Source: UTCHB3 sp008363265 (GTDB taxonomy: Bacteria; Bacteroidota; Ignavibacteria; Ignavibacteriales; Ignavibacteriaceae). From it: a stretch of DNA of 64,000 nucleotides. Numbering within the stretch: the stretch's first letter is position 1; each line of letters opens with the position of its first letter. Positions 33,380 to 41,529 of the stretch are shown in pieces. Location of the stretch: NCBI GenBank assembly GCA_045863055.1, contig BTUW01000021.1, forward strand, positions 18,763 through 82,762, written 5' to 3'. The position numbers and the translations under genes are program-made. The notes beneath the pieces were generated by a model that saw only the letters and a list, made by a program, of their open reading frames with translations, searched no databases and was not told the origin of the DNA.

Positions 33380-35368
33380 ATGGCTCAGAATCTGGTTGAA
33401 AAGATCGTTCAGCGTTATTCATCCGGATACGCTGAGGGGTACAAGGTGCAGTCGGGTGATTATGTAATGATCCACCCGAAGCATGTGATGACCCACGACA
33501 ACACAGGCGCGGTTATTCCAAAATTCAAAGAGACAGGCGCCAAAAAACTTGCCAATCCAAGGCAGGTGGTGCACACTCTCGACCACAATATTCAGGACAC
33601 GACCGAGAAAAACCTCGAAAAATACCGCAGGATCGAAGAATTCTCCCGCTCGATGGGTGCCGATTTCTATCCCGCGGGTCGGGGTATCGGGCATCAGATA
33701 ATGATCGAGGAAGGTTACGCTTTCCCCGGTGCTCTCGCGGTTGCTTCCGACAGTCACTCCAACATGTACGGCGGAATGGGATGCCTCGGCACTCCTGTCG
33801 TTAGAACCGATGCCGCGGCAATTTGGGTAACAGGTAAGACGTGGTGGCAGATACCACCTGTCGCGAAAGTGATCCTTAAGGGCCAACTTAACCCAGGTGT
33901 TACGGGCAAAGACCTTATCATCACCCTCTGCGGTTACTTCTCGAAAGATGAAGTGTTGAACCACGCGGTTGAATTCACGGGTGATGGCGTTAAATATCTC
34001 ACCATCGACCAGCGTCTTTCGGTTGCCAACATGACGACCGAATGGGGCGCGCTTGTTGGACTCTTCCAAATTGATGATGTCACTATCGATTGGCTGAAGG
34101 CCCGTGCTGAGTTCATCAAAAAGCGTGGTCTCCAAGGTGTTACCTCAGATGCTGATGCCGTTAATGGCGTTCATCCAAGGATCAACGATGCCACCATCGC
34201 GGCTCTTCAGGCAGATCTTCCAAACCTCCGTGCCGATGAAGATGCTTACTACACCAAAGTGATCGAGATCGATCTTTCAGCCATTGAGCCGTGTATATCA
34301 GGACCCAACACCGTAAAAGTTTGGAACAAGGTCTCTGATGTCAAGGAAAAGAAGATAAAAATCGACAAGGCCTACCTCGTCTCTTGCGTGAACAGTCGCG
34401 TTGAGGATATCGCCGAGGCAGCCACCGTTCTCAAAGGCAAACAGATCGCCGACGGCGTAAAGTTCTATGTAGCTGCCGCTTCAAGTGAAGTGCAGGCAGA
34501 GTCTGAAAAACGGGGCGACTGGCAGTCACTCCTGGATGCCGGCGCGATACCACTTCCTCCGGGATGCGGACCATGTATCGGACTCGGTACCGGTCTCCTC
34601 GAAGCGGGTGAAACAGGCATTTCAGCCACCAACCGCAACTTCAAAGGAAGAATGGGCTCTCCCGATTCATTCGCGTATCTCGCTTCCCCCGCGGTGGTTG
34701 CGCAGTCCGCCATCTCCGGCTTCATCGATTATTCAGGCCCTCAGCCTTCATCCCTCAGCCCTCATACTTCATACTTCATACTTCATACATCCGAGCCTAA
34801 GCCAAAGGATTCCGTCGCAGTAAAAATCATAGACGGTTTCCCGGCTGAGATAAAGGGTGAGATAATTTTCTGTCATCAGGACAATTTGAATACAGATGGT
34901 ATCTATCCCGGCAAGTACACTTACCAGGATGACATCACTCCTGAAGGTCAGGCTGCTGTTGCGATGGAGAACTACGATCCCGAATTCCAGAAGATGGCTG
35001 AGAACGGCGATATTATGGTCGGCGGATTCAACTTCGGAACGGGAAGCTCCCGTGAACAGGCGGCAACCGCGCTCAAATATCGCGGCATATCGCTTCTGAT
35101 CGCGGGCTCGTTCAGTGAAACCTACAAGAGGAACGCGATCAACAACGGCTTCCTGACGATCGAAGTGCCTGAGCTGGTTAACGATCTGAAGGCAAGATTC
35201 GGTGCTGAAAAGCCGTCGGTTAAGCCGGGCCTTAAGCTTAAAGTTGATTTCGGTGCTTCAACTGCCACACTCGAAGGAAAAGTTTATTCGTTCGGTGCAG
35301 TCGGCGAAGCCGCGCAGGAGCTTATCGTTGCCGGCGGCCTTGAAAACTGGGTTAAAAACAATTTATGA
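33380..35368 (+). CDS. Aconitate hydratase (aconitase/homoaconitase family) with repeat-encoded insert
   Basis: A 662-residue [4Fe-4S] hydro-lyase that isomerises citrate and isocitrate. The ATG at 33380 follows GAGG at good spacing. Cluster ligands are visible as VSCVNSR (Cys) and PPGCGPCIGLG (CxxC), with AVASDSHSNMYGGMG in domain 1 and the swivelling domain containing GEIIFCHQDNLNTDGIYPGKY and GGFNFGTGSSREQAATAL. Residues about 453-470, at the linker between the cluster domains and the swivel domain, are written by seven heptamer repeat units (34741-34789) and read PQPSSLSPHTSYF...; this is foreign low-complexity sequence that the protein tolerates. Neighbours (Idh, PrpD, citrate lyase) fit a citrate module. 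Confidence 0.9.
   Translation: MAQNLVEKIVQRYSSGYAEGYKVQSGDYVMIHPKHVMTHDNTGAVIPKFKETGAKKLANPRQVVHTLDHNIQDTTEKNLEKYRRIEEFSRSMGADFYPAGRGIGHQIMIEEGYAFPGALAVASDSHSNMYGGMGCLGTPVVRTDAAAIWVTGKTWWQIPPVAKVILKGQLNPGVTGKDLIITLCGYFSKDEVLNHAVEFTGDGVKYLTIDQRLSVANMTTEWGALVGLFQIDDVTIDWLKARAEFIKKRGLQGVTSDADAVNGVHPRINDATIAALQADLPNLRADEDAYYTKVIEIDLSAIEPCISGPNTVKVWNKVSDVKEKKIKIDKAYLVSCVNSRVEDIAEAATVLKGKQIADGVKFYVAAASSEVQAESEKRGDWQSLLDAGAIPLPPGCGPCIGLGTGLLEAGETGISATNRNFKGRMGSPDSFAYLASPAVVAQSAISGFIDYSGPQPSSLSPHTSYFILHTSEPKPKDSVAVKIIDGFPAEIKGEIIFCHQDNLNTDGIYPGKYTYQDDITPEGQAAVAMENYDPEFQKMAENGDIMVGGFNFGTGSSREQAATALKYRGISLLIAGSFSETYKRNAINNGFLTIEVPELVNDLKARFGAEKPSVKPGLKLKVDFGASTATLEGKVYSFGAVGEAAQELIVAGGLENWVKNNL
34741..34789 (+). 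repeat. Heptamer tandem array inside the aconitase gene
   Basis: Seven seven-base units (CTCAGCC, TTCATCC, CTCAGCC, CTCATAC, then three TTCATAC) lie within the open reading frame and are translated. The unit family equals that at 17118. The phase leaves the downstream frame intact. Confidence 0.92.
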
Positions 35369-35545
35369 TCATTAACCGCAGAGGAACGCAAAGGGCGCTA
35401 AGGAGTTTAAGCACGCAGATGCACGCTGATTAAGCTGATAAACGCGGAATTATTAGTCTCATCCGCGAAAATCTGTCTAATCCGTGTGTATCCGCGTCCT
35501 ATAAAAATTTTCTTTGCGATCTCCGCGATCTCTGCGGTTTCAGAA
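35369..35545 (+). repeat. Interspersed palindromic element between aconitase and PrpD genes
   Basis: Left end AACCGCAGAG then GAACGCAAAG (35374-35393) is inverted at the right end as CTTTGCGATCTCCGCG followed by ATCTCTGCGGTTT (35512-35540). The inner part contains CACGCAGATGCACGCTGA and ATCCGTGTGTATCCGCG, motifs shared with the copies at 19745 and 32655. About 170 bases, no coding capacity; MITE-like or REP-like. Confidence 0.8.
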
Positions 35546-35556
35546 AAGGATACAGT

Positions 35557-36924
35557 ATGGAAAAGTCAATATCAAGAATTATATCGGAGTTCGCGGTCGG
35601 TCTGAAATATGAAGACCTGCCAAAAGAAGTAATACACGAAGTAAAACGCTATCTTTACGACTCAGTCGGTTGCGCGTACGGTGCAATGGGCACAAAGGAT
35701 GTAAGGATAATGCGTGAGATCTACGAAGAAATGGGCGGCGCCCCTGAATCGACCGTGATCGGTTTCGGCTCTAAGCTCCCCGCTGTTAACACATCGCTTA
35801 TTAACTCGTTGATGATCCGCGCTCTCGATTTCAACGACATCTACTGGAAAGAAGATCCTTCGCATCCGTCGGATATCATTCCCGCGGCACTTTCGGCAGC
35901 AGAGCTGGCCGGTGCTTCGATGAAGGATGTTATCGTTGCCATCGTTCTTGCATACGAGTTTGAGCAGAGGCTGTGCGAGTTCGCCGTTCCGGGTGTCCGT
36001 GAGAGAAAATGGCACCACGCAACCCTTACACAGTTCGTTTCACCGATAGTTGCCGGAAAAGTTCTTGGCTTAACTGTTGATCAGATGGTCAATGCCATCG
36101 GTATCAACGGCTGCCACAACCACACCATCGGCTGTCCGACCGCCGGAAAACTGACCATGATGAAGAACACGGTTGACCCGATGGCTGTTCAGACGGGCGT
36201 TTTCGCCGCGCTGATGGCAAAGAAGGGTTACACCGGAACCGAAGCAGTTTTCGAAGGCAAGGAAGGCTTCATGTCATGCTTTGGCGAAGGCTGGGCGATG
36301 GAAAAACTGATCGGCGATCTCGGAAAGAATTACAAGATCCTCGAGTGCTCAATGAAGGCGTTCCCGACCGAAGCACTTACACATACGCACATCACAGCTG
36401 TTCTTAAAGCGATGACAAAGAATAACCTGAACTATACCGACATTGATGAAGTGGTTATCACCACAATCGCGAGAGCATGTGATATCCTCTTCGATCCTCA
36501 TAAATACCGTCCTGAATCGAGGGAAACTGCTGATCACTCACTGCCTTACTGCATCGCTGCAGCGATAGTTGACAAGAAGATCACCACCAATTCATTCTCT
36601 GAAGAGAAAATGAAAGACCCCGCGATCTGGGAAGTAATCGACAAGATAAAAGGCGAAGCTTCGCTCGAGTTCGAAAAGATGTTCCCTGCCAAACAGCCTT
36701 CAAAAGCTGTTGTACGCACCAAAGACGGACGCGAGTTCTCCGAGTACCTCGAGTATCCGAAAGGCGACCCGAGAGAGCCGATGACCCAGGAAGATCTCGA
36801 CAACAAGTTCGAAGCCCTCAGCGGTGACAAACTTGACGCCGCGAGAAGAGCCGCCGTTAAAGATGTGATCTTCAACTGCGACGGTCTTTCAGCCGCGGAA
36901 TTCATGGACAAGTTAAAAGTGTAA
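35557..36924 (+). CDS. MmgE/PrpD-family dehydratase
   Basis: A 455-residue protein of the MmgE/PrpD family, whose characterised members dehydrate 2-methylcitrate, citrate or related tricarboxylates without an iron-sulfur cluster, and one branch of which decarboxylates cis-aconitate. The family core is seen in SRIISEFAVGLKYEDLPKEV at the N-terminus, SLMIRALDFNDIYWKEDPSHPSDIIPAAL (substrate-site Asp and His), GINGCHNHTIGCPTAGKLTMMKN and CSMKAFPTEALTHTHI. Its position between aconitase and citrate lyase suggests a tricarboxylate substrate. A methylcitrate role would link to the methylmalonyl-CoA genes upstream, but no methylcitrate synthase or lyase is present. Confidence 0.88.
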   Translation: MEKSISRIISEFAVGLKYEDLPKEVIHEVKRYLYDSVGCAYGAMGTKDVRIMREIYEEMGGAPESTVIGFGSKLPAVNTSLINSLMIRALDFNDIYWKEDPSHPSDIIPAALSAAELAGASMKDVIVAIVLAYEFEQRLCEFAVPGVRERKWHHATLTQFVSPIVAGKVLGLTVDQMVNAIGINGCHNHTIGCPTAGKLTMMKNTVDPMAVQTGVFAALMAKKGYTGTEAVFEGKEGFMSCFGEGWAMEKLIGDLGKNYKILECSMKAFPTEALTHTHITAVLKAMTKNNLNYTDIDEVVITTIARACDILFDPHKYRPESRETADHSLPYCIAAAIVDKKITTNSFSEEKMKDPAIWEVIDKIKGEASLEFEKMFPAKQPSKAVVRTKDGREFSEYLEYPKGDPREPMTQEDLDNKFEALSGDKLDAARRAAVKDVIFNCDGLSAAEFMDKLKV

Positions 36925-36926
36925 CA

Positions 36927-38201
36927 ATGGAAAAGATTATTACAGGTTCTGCCGGTAAAAGAGGCACAACCGTCCGGTCAGATTGCTGGATTGAGATCAG
37001 TAGCGAGAAGCGATCCGCCTTCGGCGGAGGGAGTAGTGAGGGATCCTCGCCACTCAGCACTCACCACTCACCACTGATAAAGTCCAAGGTTGGTTCTTTA
37101 TACTGCGAGGCGATCAGAAAACAGCTTGAGGAGCTGGCAGCATTCTTCAAACTTGAAGGTGTAACTGTCACCATCGAGGATGCCGGTGCGCTTCCGTTCG
37201 TGATTGCAGCAAGATTTGAGGCTGCAGTTAAAAGGATGGACCCATCCGTTTCCGCTGAGTATCTGATGCCGTTCCTTGACGGGAATGTTCCGCCCACCGC
37301 GAAAAACCGACTACGCAGAAGCAGGCTTTACCTTCCGGGTAATGAGCCGAAGTTCTTCGTGAACGCGGGGCTCCACGGGCCCGATGGTGTGATCCTCGAT
37401 CTTGAAGACAGCGTTGCCCCCGACGAAAAGGATGCCGCACGTCACCTCGTACGCAATGCCCTCAGAAGCGTTAACTTCTACGGTGCCGAGCGGATGGTGA
37501 GGATAAATCAGCTCCCGATGGGACTCGAAGATCTCAAGTTCGTTGTGCCTCACAAGGTAAATCTGATCCTCATCCCGAAAGTTGAGGAAGCAGATCAGGT
37601 GGTGGCCGTCGAAAAGGAAGTGCTTGCTCTCAAGGCAAAACACGGAATAGAAGATGACATCTGGTTCATGCCGATAATCGAGAGTGCCAAGGGCGCTATC
37701 AATGCATTCGCTATCGCTTCGGCATCAAAGTTCGTATGCTCGCTCGCTATTGGTCTCGAGGATTACACGGCCGATATCGGTGCCGAGAGAACACTTGAAG
37801 GAACCGAGAGCTTCTGGGCCCGGATGCAGGTGGTTAATGCCGCCAAGGCAGCCGGAATCCAGGCGATCGACTCCGTCTTCTCCGATGTCGGTGACATGGA
37901 TGGACTCGTGAAATCAACCCTAGAATCGAAATCGTACGGTTTCGAGGGCAAGGGCTGCATCCACCCACGCCAGATACAGCCGATACACACAGCGTTCGCC
38001 CCCACTTCAGCAGAGATCGAAAAAGCGAAGAAGATCGTCATGGCGTTTGAGGATGCCAAGGCCAAAGGTCTCGCTGCGGTTTCACTCGGAAGCAAGATGA
38101 TCGATCCACCCGTGGTTAAACGCGCGGAGAGGGTGATCGAGCTTGCACTTCTTAACGGACTGATCGAAAAAGACTGGATGGTGACCTATGGAAATGATTA
38201 A
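36927..38201 (+). CDS. Citrate lyase gamma (acyl carrier)-beta fusion, CitD-CitE
   Basis: 424 residues in two parts. Residues 1-105 match CitD: SAGKRGTTVRSD holds the serine (Ser18) that would carry the phosphoribosyl-dephospho-CoA arm, followed by GSLYCEAIRKQLEEL and EDAGALPFVIAARFEAAVKRM. Residues about 125-420 match CitE of the HpcH/HpaI aldolase fold: RLRRSRLYLPGNEPKFF, GVILDLEDSVAPDEKDAARH (metal/active site), VRINQLPMGLEDL, PIIESAKGAINAFAI, GLEDYTADIGAERT and GKGCIHPRQI. It cleaves citryl-ACP to acetyl-ACP and oxaloacetate. Codons for about residues 26-52 derive from a palindrome and heptamer array. It starts two bases after the PrpD stop and overlaps CitF by 14 bases. Confidence 0.88.
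   Translation: MEKIITGSAGKRGTTVRSDCWIEISSEKRSAFGGGSSEGSSPLSTHHSPLIKSKVGSLYCEAIRKQLEELAAFFKLEGVTVTIEDAGALPFVIAARFEAAVKRMDPSVSAEYLMPFLDGNVPPTAKNRLRRSRLYLPGNEPKFFVNAGLHGPDGVILDLEDSVAPDEKDAARHLVRNALRSVNFYGAERMVRINQLPMGLEDLKFVVPHKVNLILIPKVEEADQVVAVEKEVLALKAKHGIEDDIWFMPIIESAKGAINAFAIASASKFVCSLAIGLEDYTADIGAERTLEGTESFWARMQVVNAAKAAGIQAIDSVFSDVGDMDGLVKSTLESKSYGFEGKGCIHPRQIQPIHTAFAPTSAEIEKAKKIVMAFEDAKAKGLAAVSLGSKMIDPPVVKRAERVIELALLNGLIEKDWMVTYGND
36998..37078 (+). repeat. Repeat insertion (palindrome plus CACTCAC heptamers) inside the CitD part
   Basis: A six-base palindrome arm TCCGCC/GGCGGA (37014-37028) is followed by GAGTAGTGAGGG and heptamers CACTCAG, CACTCAC, CACTCAC, CACTGAT (37051-37078). It is in frame within the acyl-carrier domain, adding a Ser/Gly/His-rich loop. 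Confidence 0.8.
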
Positions 38202-39744
38202 GAATGCCGCCGGAAGGCTTGTTCCGACAGAAGTTAACGGCCAGAAGCGGATCCCTTATAAAGGCGTCGGGCAGCACAAACCCGAAGGCTACAAGGCGAA
38301 ACCGCCGATAAGAACATGCGCCGACTACCCTGCGGATGGCGACAAGAGACAGCCAAACCTTAGGGCCGCGCTTGAAAAAGCAGGCTTGAAGGATGGCATG
38401 ACCATCTCGACGCACCACCACCTCCGCAATGGTGATGTTGTTACCAACCTCCTCTTTGACACGATCAAGGAGATGGGCGTGAAGAACATCCGCTGGTTCC
38501 CGAGTGCCTCGTTCCCGTGCCATGATCACCTTATCCCGTACCTTGAAGACGGCACGATCAGCCACATCGAAGGAAGCATGAACGGGCCACTTGGCAAGTT
38601 CACTTCGTTCGGAAAGATGAACGGCGTTGGAGTCCTCCGCTCTCACGGAGGGAGGTACCAGGCTGTTCAGGATGGTGAAGTGCATATCGATATAGCTGTT
38701 ATTGCCTCCCCGACTGCAGACCCGTTCGGAAACGCGAACGGCGTAACGGGCCGGGCCGCATGCGGTCTTCTGGGTTTTGCCCTTGCTGACTCGGAGTATG
38801 CAGACAGAACTATCGTTGTTACCGACAACCTCGTTCCGTTCCCCTGCATTCCCTGGCAGATACAGGGTAACAATGTTGACTTTGTAGTCGAGATCGAATC
38901 GCTCGGAGACGCTTCGAAAATCGTTTCAGGTACCACTGAGATCACGAAATCACCCGACAGGCTGCTGATCGCCGAATATGTCGCGAAGTTCATCGAACTT
39001 TCGGGTATCATGAAAGATGGTTTCTCATTTCAGGCCGGTGCAGGCGGTACAGCACTCGCGTTCGCCATGTTCCTGAAAGAGAGGATGAAAGAGACGGGAA
39101 TAAAAGCCCGCTTCATCCGTGGTGGAAGCACCAAGTACCTCGTTCAGATGCTGGAAGAGGGACTGACCGACTATATACTTGACGGCCAGACCTTCGACCT
39201 CGAAGGTGTTCGCTCGATGCGTGAGAACCCGGGGCATGTCAACACATCCCCCTTCACGAGCTACAACTATCACGGCAAAGGAAACTTCTCCTCGATACTT
39301 GACGCGGTGGTGCTCGGCGCGACCGAGGTTGATGTAAACTTTAATGCGAATGTCGTGTCACATTCCGACGGGCTGTTGCTACACGGCATCGGCGGCTGGC
39401 AGAACTGCCTCGCGGCCAAGTGCTCGATCCTCGCGATCCCGTCTTTCCGTGACCGTATCCCCGTTATCCTCGATGATGTGACAACCATCTGCGCCCCCGG
39501 TGAGATGGTTGATGTCATAGTAACCGAGCGGGGAATTGCGATCAACCCAAGGCGTGAAGACCTGATGAAAGCAGTTGAAGGAAAGGGCCTCCCGATCAGA
39601 AAGATCGAGGAGATCCGCGATGAAGTGTATCAGATAGTCGGCGGTCCGCCACAAAAACCGGTTCTCGACCGTGACCATGTGGTCGCCATCGTTAACTGGG
39701 TTGATGGCACTGTGCTCGACTCGGTATATAAAGTTGTTCAATAA
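38188..39744 (+). CDS. citF: Citrate lyase alpha subunit (citrate CoA-transferase)
   Basis: A 518-residue protein of normal CitF length. The alpha subunit transfers the acyl-carrier thioester from acetate to citrate. Recognisable parts are the N-terminal KNAAGRLVPTEVNGQKRIPYKG, GMTISTHHHLRNGDVV, SHGGRYQAVQDGEVHIDIAVIASPTADPFGNANG, and the CoA-transferase C-terminal half with GAGGTALAFAMFLKERM and EVDVNFNANVVSHSDG. Its ATG lies 14 bases inside the CitDE gene. The prosthetic-group genes citG/citX and the acetylating ligase citC are not in the window. With aconitase and isocitrate dehydrogenase next door it may serve citrate cleavage in a reductive or anaplerotic direction as well as fermentation. 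Confidence 0.95.
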   Translation: MEMIKNAAGRLVPTEVNGQKRIPYKGVGQHKPEGYKAKPPIRTCADYPADGDKRQPNLRAALEKAGLKDGMTISTHHHLRNGDVVTNLLFDTIKEMGVKNIRWFPSASFPCHDHLIPYLEDGTISHIEGSMNGPLGKFTSFGKMNGVGVLRSHGGRYQAVQDGEVHIDIAVIASPTADPFGNANGVTGRAACGLLGFALADSEYADRTIVVTDNLVPFPCIPWQIQGNNVDFVVEIESLGDASKIVSGTTEITKSPDRLLIAEYVAKFIELSGIMKDGFSFQAGAGGTALAFAMFLKERMKETGIKARFIRGGSTKYLVQMLEEGLTDYILDGQTFDLEGVRSMRENPGHVNTSPFTSYNYHGKGNFSSILDAVVLGATEVDVNFNANVVSHSDGLLLHGIGGWQNCLAAKCSILAIPSFRDRIPVILDDVTTICAPGEMVDVIVTERGIAINPRREDLMKAVEGKGLPIRKIEEIRDEVYQIVGGPPQKPVLDRDHVVAIVNWVDGTVLDSVYKVVQ

Positions 39745-39775
39745 TCTTTAATCGAGTTTTGGATGTTGTTTGGTG

Positions 39776-39806
39776 ACGGACTGCCCATTTAACGGCAGTC
39801 CGTTTT
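39776..39806 (+). terminator. Intrinsic terminator after citF
   Basis: A perfect 10-bp stem ACGGACTGCC / GGCAGTCCGT with loop CATTTAAC, followed by TTTT. It ends the citrate-lyase transcript and separates it from the kinase genes. Confidence 0.88.
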
Positions 39807-39903
39807 CATTAATCCCGGTAGTTATGGCGATCATCGAAAAACTGTTGCATGTTTTGCCGGTTGTGCTTATGTTTTGGGATTGGAATGTTGTTTAAACTAA
39901 TGG

Positions 39904-41529
39904 ATGTTGAACACTATCGACTTTGACAGATCACATATCACGATACTTATCGTTGATGACACCCCTGAGAACATCTCCATTCTTGGTGAATTTCTCTCCC
40001 CTTACAAAGTTAAGGTAGCCCTTGACGGCTACAAGGCACTTCACATGCTTGAAGAGGGGCTGAGACCGACACTGATCCTGCTCGACATCATGATGCCGGG
40101 GATAGACGGCTATGAGGTATGCAGGAGGATCAAAAACAATTCTGAAACCAAAGATATCCCCGTAATTTTCATCACCGCCCTTTCAGAGCTGGCCGACAAG
40201 GTAAAAGGTTTCCAATCCGGCGCGGTCGACTATATCACCAAACCATTTAATCTCGCTGAAGTAAATTCCCGCATCAATTCGCACCTCGGTATAGCGATGT
40301 ACCGCAGAGAACTTGAAAAGTCGAATGAACTGCTGGAGCAGAAGGTGAAAGAGAGAACTCACGAGCTCGAACTCGCCAAGGAGAAGGCCGAAGAGGCCAA
40401 CCGGGTAAAGTCACACTTCCTCTCACTCTTCAGTCATGAAATGCGGACTCCGCTCGCGGGCATCATGGGATTCTAGGAAGCACTGATCGATGGTGTTGAG
40501 GGGAATGAAAAACAGGAATATATAAGATACCTGTATGATTCGGCTCAGAGGCTGAAGGGGACGATCGAATCGATCCTCACTTTGAAGAACCTTGAGTCGG
40601 AAACAAAAAAACTTACCGCAACCTCGTTCGATGTATCCGCGAGGGTGAACTCGCTCCTTAAACCCCACATCGAAAAGGCAAATGAAAAGAAACTTTCCCT
40701 TGAGGTTTAATATTTTCTTTCCAACAGTACGGTCGAACTCGATCAGGGGATGTTCGACGTAATTCTGAACAACATTGTGGGGAATGCGGTTAAATACACC
40801 GATGAAGGTGTTGTGAACGTTTCGCTGGTTGATGAGCGAGCCGGCACATCCAACAGTCTCCTCCTTGTGGTGAAGGATACCGGCCCGGGGATACCGCCGG
40901 AGAAGCACGCGCAGATATTTGAGGAATTCAGGCAGGTTGATGAGGGGATCCGCAGGAATTTTGAGGGGGTGGGTCTCGGCCTCTCCCTGGTAAGAAAATA
41001 TGTCGAAGCATGCGGCGGATCAATTGAACTCGAGAGTTTCACCGGCAAAGGTTCAATTTTCACAATAAAACTGCCGCTGTTAAGCAAGCCTGTAACCACC
41101 ACTGAGGCACCCGCTGCCCCGGTTTCCGGGCCTGCTCCTTTCTCTTTCACAGGAAAACCCCCGATACTGATAGTTGAAGACGATCATGTTAACGCGGAGG
41201 TGGCTGAGTATTACCTGAGAAACAAGTTTGAGGTTCATGTTGCCTCTGACGGCGAATCCGCCCTCAAGAAAGCGGCGGAAATGAACTTCCCGGTTATCCT
41301 GATGGATATCAATCTCGGAAAGGGACTATCGGGTGTGGATGTCACCATGGAATTGCGGCGGAGGGATGCTTACAGGGATATCCCGATCATTGCTTGCACC
41401 GCATTTGCAATGGAAAGTGACCGAACCAGTTTCCTCGAAGCAGGATGTACCCATTACCTGGTAAAACCCTACAAAAGGAATGATCTTCTCGAAGTATTGA
41501 AGCAGGCTTGCCCCTGGTTACCTTCCTGA
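39904..41529 (+). pseudogene. Hybrid histidine kinase interrupted by two in-frame nonsense codons
   Basis: One continuous reading frame holds an N-terminal receiver domain (ILIVDDTPEN, phospho-Asp in LILLDIMMPGIDGYEV, Lys in YITKPF), a coiled linker, a HisKA box (FLSLFSHEMRTPLAGIMGF), an HATPase domain (NNIVGNAVKYTDEG, DTGPGIPPE, FEGVGLGLSLV) and a C-terminal receiver (ILIVEDDHVN, ILMDINLGKGLSGVDV, YLVKPYK). It is broken by TAG at 40474-40476, right after the phospho-acceptor helix, and TAA at 40708-40710 before the ATPase domain. No base is lost or gained: all domains keep one frame. The first open piece (190 residues) could still yield a receiver protein. The 3' end overlaps the convergent kinase gene by 12 bases, and the two terminal receivers are close relatives. 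Confidence 0.9.

Noticed and set aside
39904..40476. An independent response regulator gene
   Set aside because: Sequence after the stop continues the same frame as a histidine kinase, so it is treated as part of a broken hybrid kinase.
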